This document shows, one piece after another, positions 48,301 through 54,428 of a stretch of DNA of 64,000 nucleotides. The stretch is taken from NCBI RefSeq assembly GCF_004210375.1, contig NC_134834.1, positions 160,971,290-161,035,289 of the forward strand, in the 5' to 3' direction. Source of the stretch: Tachypleus tridentatus (Eukaryota > Arthropoda > Merostomata > Xiphosura > Limulidae). The position numbers were made by a program, and so were the translations under genes. Numbering within the stretch: position 1 is the stretch's first letter; every line of letters starts with the position of its first letter. The notes below the pieces were generated by a model. The model saw nothing but the letters and a program-made list of their open reading frames with translations, was not told where the DNA came from and did no database searches.

Positions 48301-49270
48301 TCACTCTATTCACTTGAAGGTTTTCATCCATTCACTTTCCTAAACAAAACTATATACCATTTGCTCACATTACTTCTTTGAAAACTATACACTGACACAC
48401 AACATGCATATTCTGCTCCATCTAATGGTATTTAAACCTTGCCTGTAGATATTTTCATTGCTGGGCTGCATTAGTAATTCAAATCAGATGCTGTGTCATC
48501 ATATAAAATGGTGAGAATGAAGGGCTGTAATAATGAAACTGCAGACAAAACCGCAAGAGAAACAAGATATAATTTATTATATTTTCAAGAAATAATAGTT
48601 TCTTAGAAAGTATACTTGATTTTGGATTATAAAAAAAAAATATGAAAAATCAACACTTACACTGTTCTACATCATGACTCCTTGGAACTGTGCAAAACAA
48701 TGCATGTCTGAATTTTTTTTTTTTAAATTATACTAAACAAATGTTTAAAAATAATAAAATATAAATTAATATTTTTGAACTAAAATAATCAGAATTATTA
48801 TTTTTGGTAAATTCTGAAACTTATGCTCATATGCATTTCATTTATTCCTAAAAGGTGTAACCCCAAATATGATAGAATTAATTCATCTTTTTCTAAACTA
48901 CAGCAAAATGCAATTATATATGGTTTTAGGCAGTTTGCTAATCCAGAAAGTACACTAGGATAAGCTACGGCAATATTATACTTGTTGAACCATAGAACTG
49001 AGAAAAATACTGTGTATAATAAACCATTAAAGATACCTTAGATTCTTGTTTACATTCTGGGCAAGTTAAAATATCCAATGTGTCACATGGTTCCAAATCA
49101 AGCTGTTTGTTTCTCGAGTCGAGCAACTCTTTTTCTAAACAAGTCTCACAAAACACGTGAAGACATGAAAGAACCCTAGGTTGCTTCAATTCTTGATTAC
49201 AAAGGTTACAGAAGTGGTCATTTTCAGGTTCTGGAGATGACTGAAGTGGAGAAAGCTCATTGGATGCCAT
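20773..49270 (-). CDS. mei-P26: TRIM-NHL protein, Mei-P26-like; ten coding exons, about 885 residues, two frameshifts in the last exon
   Basis: TRIM-NHL proteins combine E3 ubiquitin-ligase-type zinc modules with an RNA-binding NHL propeller and repress mRNAs in germline and stem-cell lineages. Joining the exons gives RING (residues 21-73), B-box1 (109-146), B-box2 (169-202), coiled coil (about 205-330), a Ser/Pro-rich linker with no evident domain (330-615) and a six-blade NHL domain (617-885). Exons: 49270-49037, 45250-45044, 44806-44693, 29506-29288, 26204-25995, 25695-25188, 22966-22697, 22325-22241, 21944-21749, 21389-20773. All borders are AG/GT and all phases agree. The RING and the NHL sequence (DNA-level segments such as [27 protein letters not shown]) favour Mei-P26/NHL-2 over Brat, which lacks a RING and has a different NHL ending. 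Intron 3 is 15 kb and full of transposons. Confidence 0.88.
21749..21944 (-). CDS. mei-P26: TRIM-NHL exon 9: first NHL blades
   Basis: 196 nt: one base completing Arg plus 65 codons; donor GTATTT. It reads [20 protein letters not shown], then [20 protein letters not shown] and [12 protein letters not shown]. The [11 protein letters not shown] and GQF.SPHG words are textbook NHL repeat signatures. This exon is intact. Confidence 0.92.
22241..22325 (-). CDS. mei-P26: TRIM-NHL exon 8: short linker entering NHL
   Basis: 85 nt between acceptor TTTCTACTTCAG and donor GTAAAG. Two bases complete the Ile codon started in exon 7; then [20 protein letters not shown] and KLNTMQI, with the final Arg split over the next junction. 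It is too short to stand out as an open frame; it is supported by splice phases on both sides. Confidence 0.85.
22697..22966 (-). CDS. mei-P26: TRIM-NHL exon 7: linker
   Basis: 270 nt: two bases completing Gly, 89 codons, one base left over. Acceptor TGCATGTCTCCACAG; donor A|GTTAGT. It reads [20 protein letters not shown], then a Ser/Gly/Pro-rich stretch ([20 protein letters not shown]), ending [10 protein letters not shown]. The segment is disordered-looking and has no recognised domain. Confidence 0.85.
22967..25187. other. TRIM-NHL intron 6
   Basis: No exon or classified transposon seen. It contains a perfect 11-bp inverted repeat with a 2-nt spacer at 24269-24292 and otherwise AT-rich unique-looking sequence. 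Confidence 0.5.
25188..25695 (-). CDS. mei-P26: TRIM-NHL exon 6: linker rich in Ser, Pro, Asn
   Basis: 508 nt: 169 codons plus one base, acceptor TTTATTTCTAG and donor GTATCT. It starts [20 protein letters not shown] and continues [20 protein letters not shown], a TRIM-like post-coiled-coil segment. After that it becomes low-complexity Ser/Pro/Asn sequence ([40 protein letters not shown]). No catalytic domain is seen. An opposite-strand open frame over 25217-25525 is a shadow of this exon. Confidence 0.87.
25995..26204 (-). CDS. mei-P26: TRIM-NHL exon 5: second half of coiled coil
   Basis: 70 codons, acceptor GTTTACCACAG and donor GTAAGA, phase 0. The translation ([20 protein letters not shown] ... 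[20 protein letters not shown] ... AIEILSMKQ) is helical with a heptad-like spacing of Leu, Ile and Met, and continues the exon 4 coiled coil. Confidence 0.9.
26450..26710. repeat. Unclassified interspersed repeat A, copy 1
   Basis: This resembles 36130-36410 in the same orientation; shared words include GTTGTGCCTGGCTAACAT / CTGTGCCTGGCTAACAT, ATAAAACTGA, ACAAAGTGACCTG and TCTCATTTC. No coding potential or terminal repeat is evident. It lies in intron 4 of the TRIM-NHL gene. Confidence 0.6.
26771..26907 (-). repeat. tRNA-derived SINE, family 3, with 10-bp target duplication
   Basis: Seen in reverse: tail GAATTAAGCACAAAGCTAC, core CTGTGCTCTGCCCACCACGG, T-arm-like GTATCAAAACCCGG, head ending CCACTGGGGGGCC. 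The 10-mer AAGAGTAAAT flanks it perfectly at 26761-26770 and 26908-26917. This shows insertion by target-primed retroposition. Confidence 0.88.
27110..27860. repeat. Unclassified interspersed repeat B, copy 1
   Basis: This parallels 47360-48120 in order and orientation over roughly 700 bp. Matching blocks include TTAAGCTGTATTTGGGTCTA, CACATACAGA-type and CATTTCCAAAAGTGGAAAGA words, AAACCTTACATTTGTC and AAATATATACAGATCTTTCT. It is diverged and noncoding. With repeat A just upstream, it may be the second part of one larger element. Confidence 0.6.
27861..29287. other. Rest of TRIM-NHL intron 4
   Basis: AT-rich intronic DNA. No exon, RNA gene or transposon that I can name. Confidence 0.5.
29288..29506 (-). 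CDS. mei-P26: TRIM-NHL exon 4: end of B-box 2 and start of coiled coil
   Basis: 73 codons, acceptor TTTTTTGAACAG and donor GTTGGT, phase 0. It opens [19 protein letters not shown], giving Cys189, Cys192, His197 and His202, and then becomes a charged heptad-rich helix ([36 protein letters not shown]), the start of the coiled coil that mediates TRIM dimerisation. It is separated from exon 3 by the 15 kb intron. Confidence 0.9.
30020..30835 (-). mobile_element. Non-LTR retrotransposon (LINE) fragment: end of endonuclease and linker before RT
   Basis: The minus strand is open over the whole fragment and reads [10 protein letters not shown] (the SDH box at the end of an APE-type endonuclease), then [55 protein letters not shown], and [20 protein letters not shown]. 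These are the linker and fingers leading to a reverse transcriptase, which is cut off near 30020. Related sequence recurs at 36450-42250. It is the best preserved piece of this family in the window and sits in TRIM-NHL intron 3. Confidence 0.85.
30939..30957. repeat. CA microsatellite
   Basis: A short (CA)n run just beyond the 5' edge of the LINE fragment at 30020-30835. Confidence 0.85.
31450..31674 (-). repeat. tRNA-derived SINE, family 1, with perfect 12-bp target duplication
   Basis: CATGATTGGATG at 31438-31449 is repeated exactly at 31675-31686. Between them is a family 1 copy in reverse, lacking the CTAGCCGTCCCTAATTTAGC segment (an internal deletion of about 45 bp relative to the copy at 32100) and ending CATGCTGGGCC. 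Confidence 0.92.
31985..32095 (-). repeat. Decayed tRNA-derived SINE (family 3 type), target of a later SINE
   Basis: AGTTAGCACAAAGTTACAGA, then GTAGAACCCC and GCTACTAAGGG, follow the family 3 order in reverse with many changes. A family 1 copy is inserted at its head end. Confidence 0.5.
32100..32373 (-). repeat. tRNA-derived SINE, family 1, full-length copy nested in an older SINE
   Basis: This copy keeps every family 1 block: AATTTCGCACAAAGCTAC, GAGGGCTATCTGTGCTAGCC, CTAATTTAGCAGTGTAAGAC, CCGCCAACTCTTGGGCTAC, CGAATAGTGGGATTGACCG, and the head TGACCCTCAGATTACGAGT to CATGCCGGGCC. Flanks TAAGGGTTTGAT (32088-32099) and TAGGGGGTTGAT (32374-32385) match at 10 of 12 positions. Confidence 0.9.
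32386..35301. other. TRIM-NHL intron 3, segment without recognised elements
   Basis: AT-rich intron sequence with a short TA run near 34799. Open frames near 33977-34237 and 34983-35174 have no family resemblance and no splice context. Confidence 0.5.
35302..35555. mobile_element. MITE, 254 bp, about 27-bp terminal inverted repeats, TA duplication
   Basis: The left end CAGGGTGTTTGGAAAGTCAC and right end GTGACTTTCTAAACACACCCTA are inverted copies, extending to TGTGCA on both sides, and TA dinucleotides flank both ends (35300-35301 and 35556-35557). The internal sequence has no transposase frame, so it is non-autonomous. TA target choice points to a Tc1/mariner-superfamily source. Confidence 0.85.
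36130..36410. repeat. Unclassified interspersed repeat A, copy 2
   Basis: This is the partner of 26450-26710 in the same orientation (CTGTGCCTGGCTAACAT, GTAATATAAAACTGACC, ACAAAGTGACCTG). It abuts the 3' end of the LINE block at about 36450. Confidence 0.6.
36450..38614 (-). mobile_element. Decayed LINE (copy B): endonuclease tail, linker, RT C-terminus, RNase H, 3' region
   Basis: In minus-strand order: endonuclease/linker 38614-37890 ([16 protein letters not shown]-like pieces in shifting frames); the region downstream of RT 37763-37551, recalling the family segment before SRACT; and RNase H 37244-36742 with [14 protein letters not shown] and a degenerate R.KLADIAAK box. At about 37885 the linker jumps directly to the RT C-terminal region, so most of RT is deleted. 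Many stops and shifts show it is dead. RNase H places the family among I-like rather than CR1-like LINEs. Confidence 0.75.
38615..42250 (-). mobile_element. Decayed LINE (copy A): 5' UTR, zinc-knuckle ORF1, endonuclease, linker, partial RT
   Basis: Minus-strand order: 5' leader about 42250-41760; ORF1 with a CCHC knuckle at 41368-41042 ([14 protein letters not shown], then a second Cys/His cluster and [17 protein letters not shown]); endonuclease region about 40590-39970; linker 39966-39520 ([18 protein letters not shown]); RT segment 38932-38642 with [20 protein letters not shown] and [18 protein letters not shown]. Just beyond, in a shifted frame, the catalytic Y-x-D-D box reads N-V-N-D (about 38620-38650). 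At about 38614 the sequence breaks into endonuclease sequence of copy B. Confidence 0.8.
42280..43800 (+). mobile_element. Ty3/gypsy-type LTR retrotransposon remnant: gag and protease pieces
   Basis: Plus strand, interrupted by stops. Around 42640-42900 the translation resembles gag of gypsy elements ([34 protein letters not shown]). Around 43020-43100 [16 protein letters not shown] and AAG.VIA resemble the segment after the aspartic protease. At 43195-43215 there is an AV.RAQAD-like word, and at 43490-43545 a [13 protein letters not shown]-like word normally found near the integrase side, so most of pol is deleted. GGAGGTGTAACC at 43783-43794 may mark the start of a 3' LTR; its end is not clear. 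Confidence 0.6.
43801..44692. other. TRIM-NHL intron 3, 5' part
   Basis: Possible LTR remnant followed by AT-rich intron. No coding exon seen. Confidence 0.4.
44693..44806 (-). CDS. mei-P26: TRIM-NHL exon 3: first half of B-box type 2
   Basis: 38 codons between acceptor CTCTGTAG and donor GTAGCT, phase 0 both sides: [20 protein letters not shown], then [18 protein letters not shown]. It supplies Cys169, His172, Cys181 and Cys184 of B-box2. It has no Met and sits between long introns. Confidence 0.88.
45044..45250 (-). CDS. mei-P26: TRIM-NHL exon 2: B-box type 1
   Basis: 69 codons, phase 0 at both ends, acceptor CTCTCTTTTAG and donor GTAATT. It starts [20 protein letters not shown] and carries the B-box1 ligands Cys109, Cys112, Cys122, Cys125, Cys130, Cys133, His137 and His146 ([26 protein letters not shown]). 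The intron before it (45251-49036) holds the hAT relic and one copy of an unclassified repeat. Confidence 0.9.
45540..47248 (-). mobile_element. hAT transposon relic (ZBED/Charlie-like transposase)
   Basis: Minus-strand pieces in order: a BED-like zinc finger at 46741-46650 ([32 protein letters not shown]); 46453-46226 ([26 protein letters not shown]); 46218-46006 ([28 protein letters not shown]); 46000-45710 ([33 protein letters not shown]). The Asp of QLDE and of CTDG fit hAT catalytic positions. Stops and missing pieces break it at least three times. At the 5' end, CAGTAGTTCCCAAACTAT (47248-47231, minus) matches the hAT terminal repeat CAGKGGTTCCCAAACT; I found no matching 3' end. It is inserted in TRIM-NHL intron 1. 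Confidence 0.8.
47360..48120. repeat. Unclassified interspersed repeat B, copy 2
   Basis: This is the partner of 27110-27860. Blocks such as TTAAGCTATATTTTGGTCTA, ACCACTTCCAAAAATGGAAA, AAACCTTACATTTGTC and AAATATACACAAATCTTTCT run in the same order. It lies in intron 1. Confidence 0.6.
48121..49036. other. TRIM-NHL intron 1, 5' part
   Basis: AT-rich intron sequence with poly-A/T runs. Nothing recognised. Confidence 0.5.
49037..49270 (-). CDS. mei-P26: TRIM-NHL exon 1: start codon and RING finger
   Basis: ATG at 49270-49268 in the context TTCATCATGG, then 78 codons to donor GTATCT. The RING is complete: Cys21, Cys24, Cys36, His38, Cys41, Cys44, Cys70 and Cys73 (C3HC4), as in [25 protein letters not shown] and TCPEC. 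The first 20 residues ([20 protein letters not shown]) are disordered-looking. This ATG is the first Met before the RING; the frame upstream runs into what may be a 5' UTR acceptor (TTTATATAG) about 17 bases above it, so further 5' UTR exons are likely. Confidence 0.9.
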
Positions 49271-49954
49271 GATGAACAATCTTCACACCTATATAAATAT
49301 TGAAGTCTTTTCTTAATCACAGTGTACACTAAAATATAGATGGTTTAGTAACCACAACCAATACAAGTTGCAGCGTAACTTACATATCAGAACTACGTTT
49401 TGATATGACTTGGCATTTTTTAGATAGTGTCATTCTACTGAAAACTGGTTAATTTTGGGAAGGGTACATTACAGACCTTTCTGATGCAAATTATTCCTAC
49501 AATAAGATCACTTCATTAGGTTTGGAAATTATACGTCTCAGACAACAGTATTTAACAAATGGCTTAAGGAAAGACTGCAGGCAGGTAGAAGTGTGATTTG
49601 GATATGGAAACCTTATGATAGTTTTTTTTTGCAATGAAAATTAGACTGCAAGATTACTGTTAAGATACATGGTCTTTAAAGAGCATAAAAATGTTATATG
49701 GACTAAGCAGTAAGGATTTAATATTTTAATATAATGTACTCACAAACAACACCTTTATACTGTACATACACACTCACTTACACTAACCTGTCTATTAAGT
49801 TACATAAATTCATGCTTACACAACACAAGGGATTTCCATTCCACCAGTAAATGACAGAACAGTGAAGATGTATTAACCAAAATCTTAAATTATAATTATG
49901 AGATACAATGCACATCATAGATTATAATCTTGCTTACATGGTGTTTTTGTAAAA

Positions 49955-50075
49955 TGTGTGTCCATTTTTGCATAGCAGTCACATCAGGCCATCTGCTGTG
50001 TTAACCAAGGGAAACTGAGCTCATGATTTTAATGTTGTAAATCCAAAGACTTACTGCTGTTCCAGCTTAGGACTG
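49955..50075 (-). repeat. Decayed tRNA-derived SINE, family 2
   Basis: GCATAGCAGTCACATCAGGC, CATCTGCTGTGTTAACCA, GGGAAACTGAGCTC and the GTTGTAAATCCAAAGACTTA word follow the family 2 order in reverse with many substitutions. Confidence 0.6.
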
Positions 50076-51143
50076 GAAAATTCATAATAGCAAAAGTATG
50101 AACTGAAAAAACATCTTTACCAATACTTATCAAACAACTGTGATGAGGCACAATTTCATGGACTGCTCATAAACTTTTCACATTAATAACCTTGCTAATC
50201 TATAACATTAGCATTTATCTTCTTGTGACTGAAACTGTGAAAAAAAACTGTTGGTTTTATAGGTTACATTCTTGCACATTACAACAAATATACACCAGTT
50301 CCAGATTAAAGCATAAGCAAAGCTACAGTTTATGGCCTCAATATATGAAGCCTCTTATTCACCTTTAAGAAACACCCCATTTCACTGTTTTTATCATATG
50401 GGGCTTCTTAAACTTAACATCACTTAGGACCTCAGCCTTCCATTATTTGACACTCACACAGACAATATAAACTCCTTGAGATTAGCAGTTCACTTTCCAG
50501 TTGAAGATTTTGCCCTTCTCTGTGCAGTAATTTTGGTTTCACATAAGCACCCAGTCTTTTATTAGTCCAAACCACACACTTTTTTTCATATCTCAAAAAC
50601 TGCACTATTATTATACTCATTAATTTAAAATAAAACCTTGTTCAGCATGCAGTACCCACAAAGAACCTATCTCTCAAAGAAATAATTTAAACAACCAGAA
50701 TCAGGAGATATTAATGGTGTACAATTCAAAGTTAAATGCCATCATACTGTAACTCAAGAAATAAAACACAAAGTTTTTCTCAGGTTGAACAAGTTTGGTG
50801 TTAAAGTCCTTACTTTTATATACAAGTCAATTCATAAGTACACCCAACTAGACTGATGAGGAAATGTTGTACGAGCAACTGAAGAAATATTTTTAGCATT
50901 AATCTATTTTTGTAAAAAGTTACATTTAAAATATAAAGTATTTGGTTTGAATAAAAGTATTAACCAATTAATGAAGTTGAAGACATACTTATATTAAGGC
51001 AAGCTCAAATTGATAAAATACTAGGTATCTTCTTGTTTTTTTTCTCAGTTGAGTCTCCCATTACTTTTGACTACAAAATATTTATTGTTGTTGGAAAATC
51101 ACAAATTGAAATTTTGTCTTATTGTTACTTAAAATATTACATT
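50076..51143. other. Upstream of the TRIM-NHL start, no feature recognised
   Basis: This could be an intron between a distant 5' UTR exon and the first coding exon, or intergenic DNA. No exon or repeat is identified. Confidence 0.4.
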
Positions 51144-51377
51144 TGGGTCATTTCATGTCAACTCATCCAGAAGCAAAGAACTTTTCCAAGTTAATATCAA
51201 AATTTCTTGAAAAAATTCAAGTAAAAACGTCATTTTGATTTATTTAGCCACACAAAATCCTAAAGCCTTACTGCATGGCTGAATTAATCAAAATGAAGTT
51301 TTTACTTCAATTTTTTCAAGGAAAACTATGGCATGAACTGGAAAGCCCTATGCAAGTTAGGATGAAATGACATTTTT
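51144..51377. mobile_element. Palindromic foldback/MITE-like element, about 234 bp
   Basis: The left half (TGGGTCATTTCATGTCAACT ... TTCTTGAAAAAATTCAAGTA ... CATTTTGATTTATTTAGCC) pairs with the right half (GGCTGAATTAATCAAAATGA ... TACTTCAATTTTTTCAAGG ... GATGAAATGACA) almost end to end, so one strand could fold into a long hairpin with a small loop near 51265. There is no open frame. Target duplication is unclear. Confidence 0.7.
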
Positions 51378-51569
51378 ATATTCCACCACATAAACAAGTT
51401 TTCTTATTGGCAATAAAATAATAAATGCAAAACTTTTGAGTTCCTGAACCATGAACCTTAAAAACAATACTGAAACCACAATGTCCGATTTACATAAATG
51501 CTAATAATTAAAGTACATCACTGATTTCAATAGAATAAAATGCAATCAAAACAAAGAATTTAAGAGCTG

Positions 51570-51689
51570 TTGTTTGTTATTAAGCACAAAGCCCTTTGTA
51601 TAGCTTTGTGCTCTACCTACCAGGGGTGTCAAAACCTAGATTCTAGTGGTACAAGTCTGCAGACGTACCACTGTGCCACTTGTGGGCAG
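51570..51689 (-). repeat. tRNA-derived SINE, family 3, diverged
   Basis: TTATTAAGCACAAAGCCC, TGTGCTCTACCTACCAGGGG, GTGTCAAAACC and GCAGACGTACCACTGTGCC follow the copy at 26771-26907. The short open frame over it is not a gene. Confidence 0.7.
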
Positions 51690-52439
51690 GATTTAGTGAA
51701 AGTAGACATTACTTTTTCATGCTTTGTTTTGAAAATAATTCAACCCTTAGATAAAGTTTCAGTTAAATTTTACTCTAAATAAAAAATTACACCTATGGTA
51801 GCCAAAAATTAAATGAGAAGAAATGACTCTCACTCATTTTAAAAGTTCACTTTGTTTGTAGTCATGTCTAGTGTACACACACTGATAATTAATTATATTT
51901 GAAAAATAATTCACACAACTACTGCACAATTAATAATCCCACTGTAATACATTATCTGAAATGAAGTAAATACTTCTTAAGATACTTTATGCTACAGAAA
52001 GTGATACAATTATTACAGTGCTCCGTTCATGAAATGATTCATTACAAAAGCAATACAGATAGAGATCCATGTAAAATTTATAATTACACATATATAAAAT
52101 GTTAGTTTGTTAGGCACAAGTTATTTTCTTGCTTGCCCCTCCTTTTATACACAGTACATTTCTTTACTTGTCACACGCACATTGTTTTGAGTTTATGACT
52201 GAAAATATTTCATGTTAGTCATATATTAAAAATAATTTCTTTAAGTAATTTAAATTAAATGTATTTTTTAAACATGCTATTAACCAATATTGGTTCAAGT
52301 TCATAAACTGAAGGGTACAATTTTTTTATATTTTTATCTTCAATCATGTTTCTTTACTTCATAAAATTAAGTAACTTTTTAAAAATTCAGAACAGTGAAT
52401 GAAAAAAATGGACATAGAAGATATATATTTCTTTAATAA

Positions 52440-53120
52440 TAGTTCAAAAGATGTTCAGCATATAGAAGACAGTGCTTCGAATTGGGAGTATCTGCCATCC
52501 TCAGATGATTTTAAAAAAGATAAGAGGCAGGGATGGTAATAAGCCATAGTGGGATGGGCTGACCAGAGAAGTCAGCAATGCCATCTAAGTATAGACACAA
52601 TTCAGTCAACTACACCTGGACACAAAAGCCAAGAAGAATAATGGCAAACCATCTATTCTGAAAGAGCATACACCACTGAGGAAGAAAAACCCCAGGTGGG
52701 ATGCTGTGGTAAGGATCAGTTTTGAAGCATACTATAAAGACAGTTGCAAATTGCAGAGGTGAAGAGGAGGTTTGCAAGACTCAGTGTACAAACTCTAGAC
52801 TGGAGAACTGCAGAAAGCTCCTGAGCAGATTTGAAGCCCCACATGGTGAATGGAGTCCAATATTTTCAATGCAGAAGTTCTAGCAGAACCATAGATCAAA
52901 CACCCATAGTCCAGTTTGGATTGAATGAGGGCCTGATAGATCTTTAGCATAGAACATCAAACTGCTCCCAAAGAGGTGAAAATAAGGACAAAGAGGATAT
53001 TCAGTACCCTTGTGCACTTGACACATCACTGCTTGATGTATGGAATGAAGGTCAGCTTACTGTCAAAGATAAACTCCAAGACCTTTACTTCAGGGACAAC
53101 AGCATCATCGATACAGAGCT
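52440..53120 (-). mobile_element. LINE fragment C: region downstream of RT
   Basis: This parallels 37210-37870 of copy B in order and orientation: GATCAAACACCCATAGTCCA-type, GGTCAGCTTACTGTCAAAG, CTTCAGGGAC and GAAAGAGCATACACCACTGA words. Frames are fully broken. It has the same RNase-H-bearing LINE family origin. Confidence 0.65.
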
Positions 53121-53461
53121 TAGGATCAGGGTAAATACCTGCATCGAGGTGGTGCATGTGCACTCAAGTTACCATGTAAAGTATATATAACTGACCTTTA
53201 GTCTTCCTTCTCTCATGTTTCACTGGACTTGTATTTTGTAATATAGTAATCCCATGTAATAAAGTGAAACTGTAACCATTCATTGCTAACCCATTCATTA
53301 CAAATTATAAACATTTTTATTTTACTACAGAAATGATATCAAAATATGAAGCATTATATAGGCTAGATCTCCAACTGCCAAGTCTTGATCAATATTAATA
53401 AGACCCTGCAAGATGCAAGTATATAGTAAATTTTCTACTTTCTATTGTTATAGAATTTATA

Positions 53462-54426
53462 CACCCTTGTGCAAATTAATTGAAACAAGGAAAATTACGA
53501 TATTTTCAATTTTTTGCGTTTTATTTTTGAGAATCCAAAAATTACTTACAAATTAATACGATATGATTGCCTTTATTTTTCAGAAGATGATTAATCTGCT
53601 TTGACATCAAGACCACGACTTGACTGCAATCTTTACTAATTCTTGGATTGCAGTACCACACCTCAATTAGCTTATCTTTCTTGGTACAGTCTTTTCCCCA
53701 AAGTCTTTCTTTAGCAATTGCCCAAAGATTTTCAATAAAATTTAAGTCTGGAGAGTTTCCAGGCCAGTCCAGCACCTTAATTCGTGTTGTAGTCATAAAA
53801 TTCTTCACAAGTTTCAATGTGTAGCACGAAGCTAGATCTTACTGAAAAATGCCAGATCCATCTGGAAATCTCTTTTTTCAATTCCTGAACAACTCTTCTC
53901 TGCAAAACTTGATGTACTGTAGTCCTGTAGTTCTATGATATGTAAGCCTCCGATGCCATAGTAGCTGAAAAGCCCCAAAACACCTTGTTCAAGGGATGTT
54001 TTATGAACTTATTGATGTAAGATTCTTGAATTTTCTCACCTGGAGATCTGCAAACATGCAGACTTCTTTGACCCTGTATGAAGAAACAAGTCTCATCACT
54101 GAATAACACTTTCCTCCATTGTTTTTACGTCCAGTTCTTGTATTTCAAACCCCATTTATACCATTTTTTTGTCATGAAATTGGTAAGAAGTTTTTTGACT
54201 GGTCTCCTTGCCCTTCTAATGCAATTTCAAATGATGTAATATTCCTCAAAATTTTGTCACATATCCCAAAAATAGATCGACCATACTGCAAAACACAGCT
54301 AATGATGCCGTCTGTATGAAAGAATGACTATTAAAGGAAATCAGCAGGTCCATCAAGCCTACACCGGCCGCCATGCTGAAAATATTGTAAAATGACCATT
54401 TGTTTCAAGTAATTTGCACAAGGGTG
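53462..54426 (-). mobile_element. Tc1/mariner-type transposon relic with matching inverted ends
   Basis: Ends CACCCTTGTGCAAATTA and its reverse complement TAATTTGCACAAGGGTG are flanked by TA (53460-53461 and 54427-54428), the Tc1/mariner target. Minus-strand translation gives VLFSDETCFF (first catalytic Asp) and DWPGNSPDLNFIENLWAIAK (53817-53600; catalytic Glu in IENLW). The second Asp region is preceded by an in-frame stop (about 53845). The N-terminal DNA-binding part is missing or unrecognisable. At 965 bp it is shorter than complete family members, so it is internally deleted as well as mutated. Confidence 0.85.
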
Positions 54427-54428
54427 TA

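Noticed and set aside
20773-49270. Identity as Brat, TRIM2/3 or TRIM71/LIN-41
   Set aside because: Brat lacks a RING; TRIM2/3/71 carry a filamin-type Ig domain before NHL, and I see none in the Ser/Pro/Asn-rich linker.
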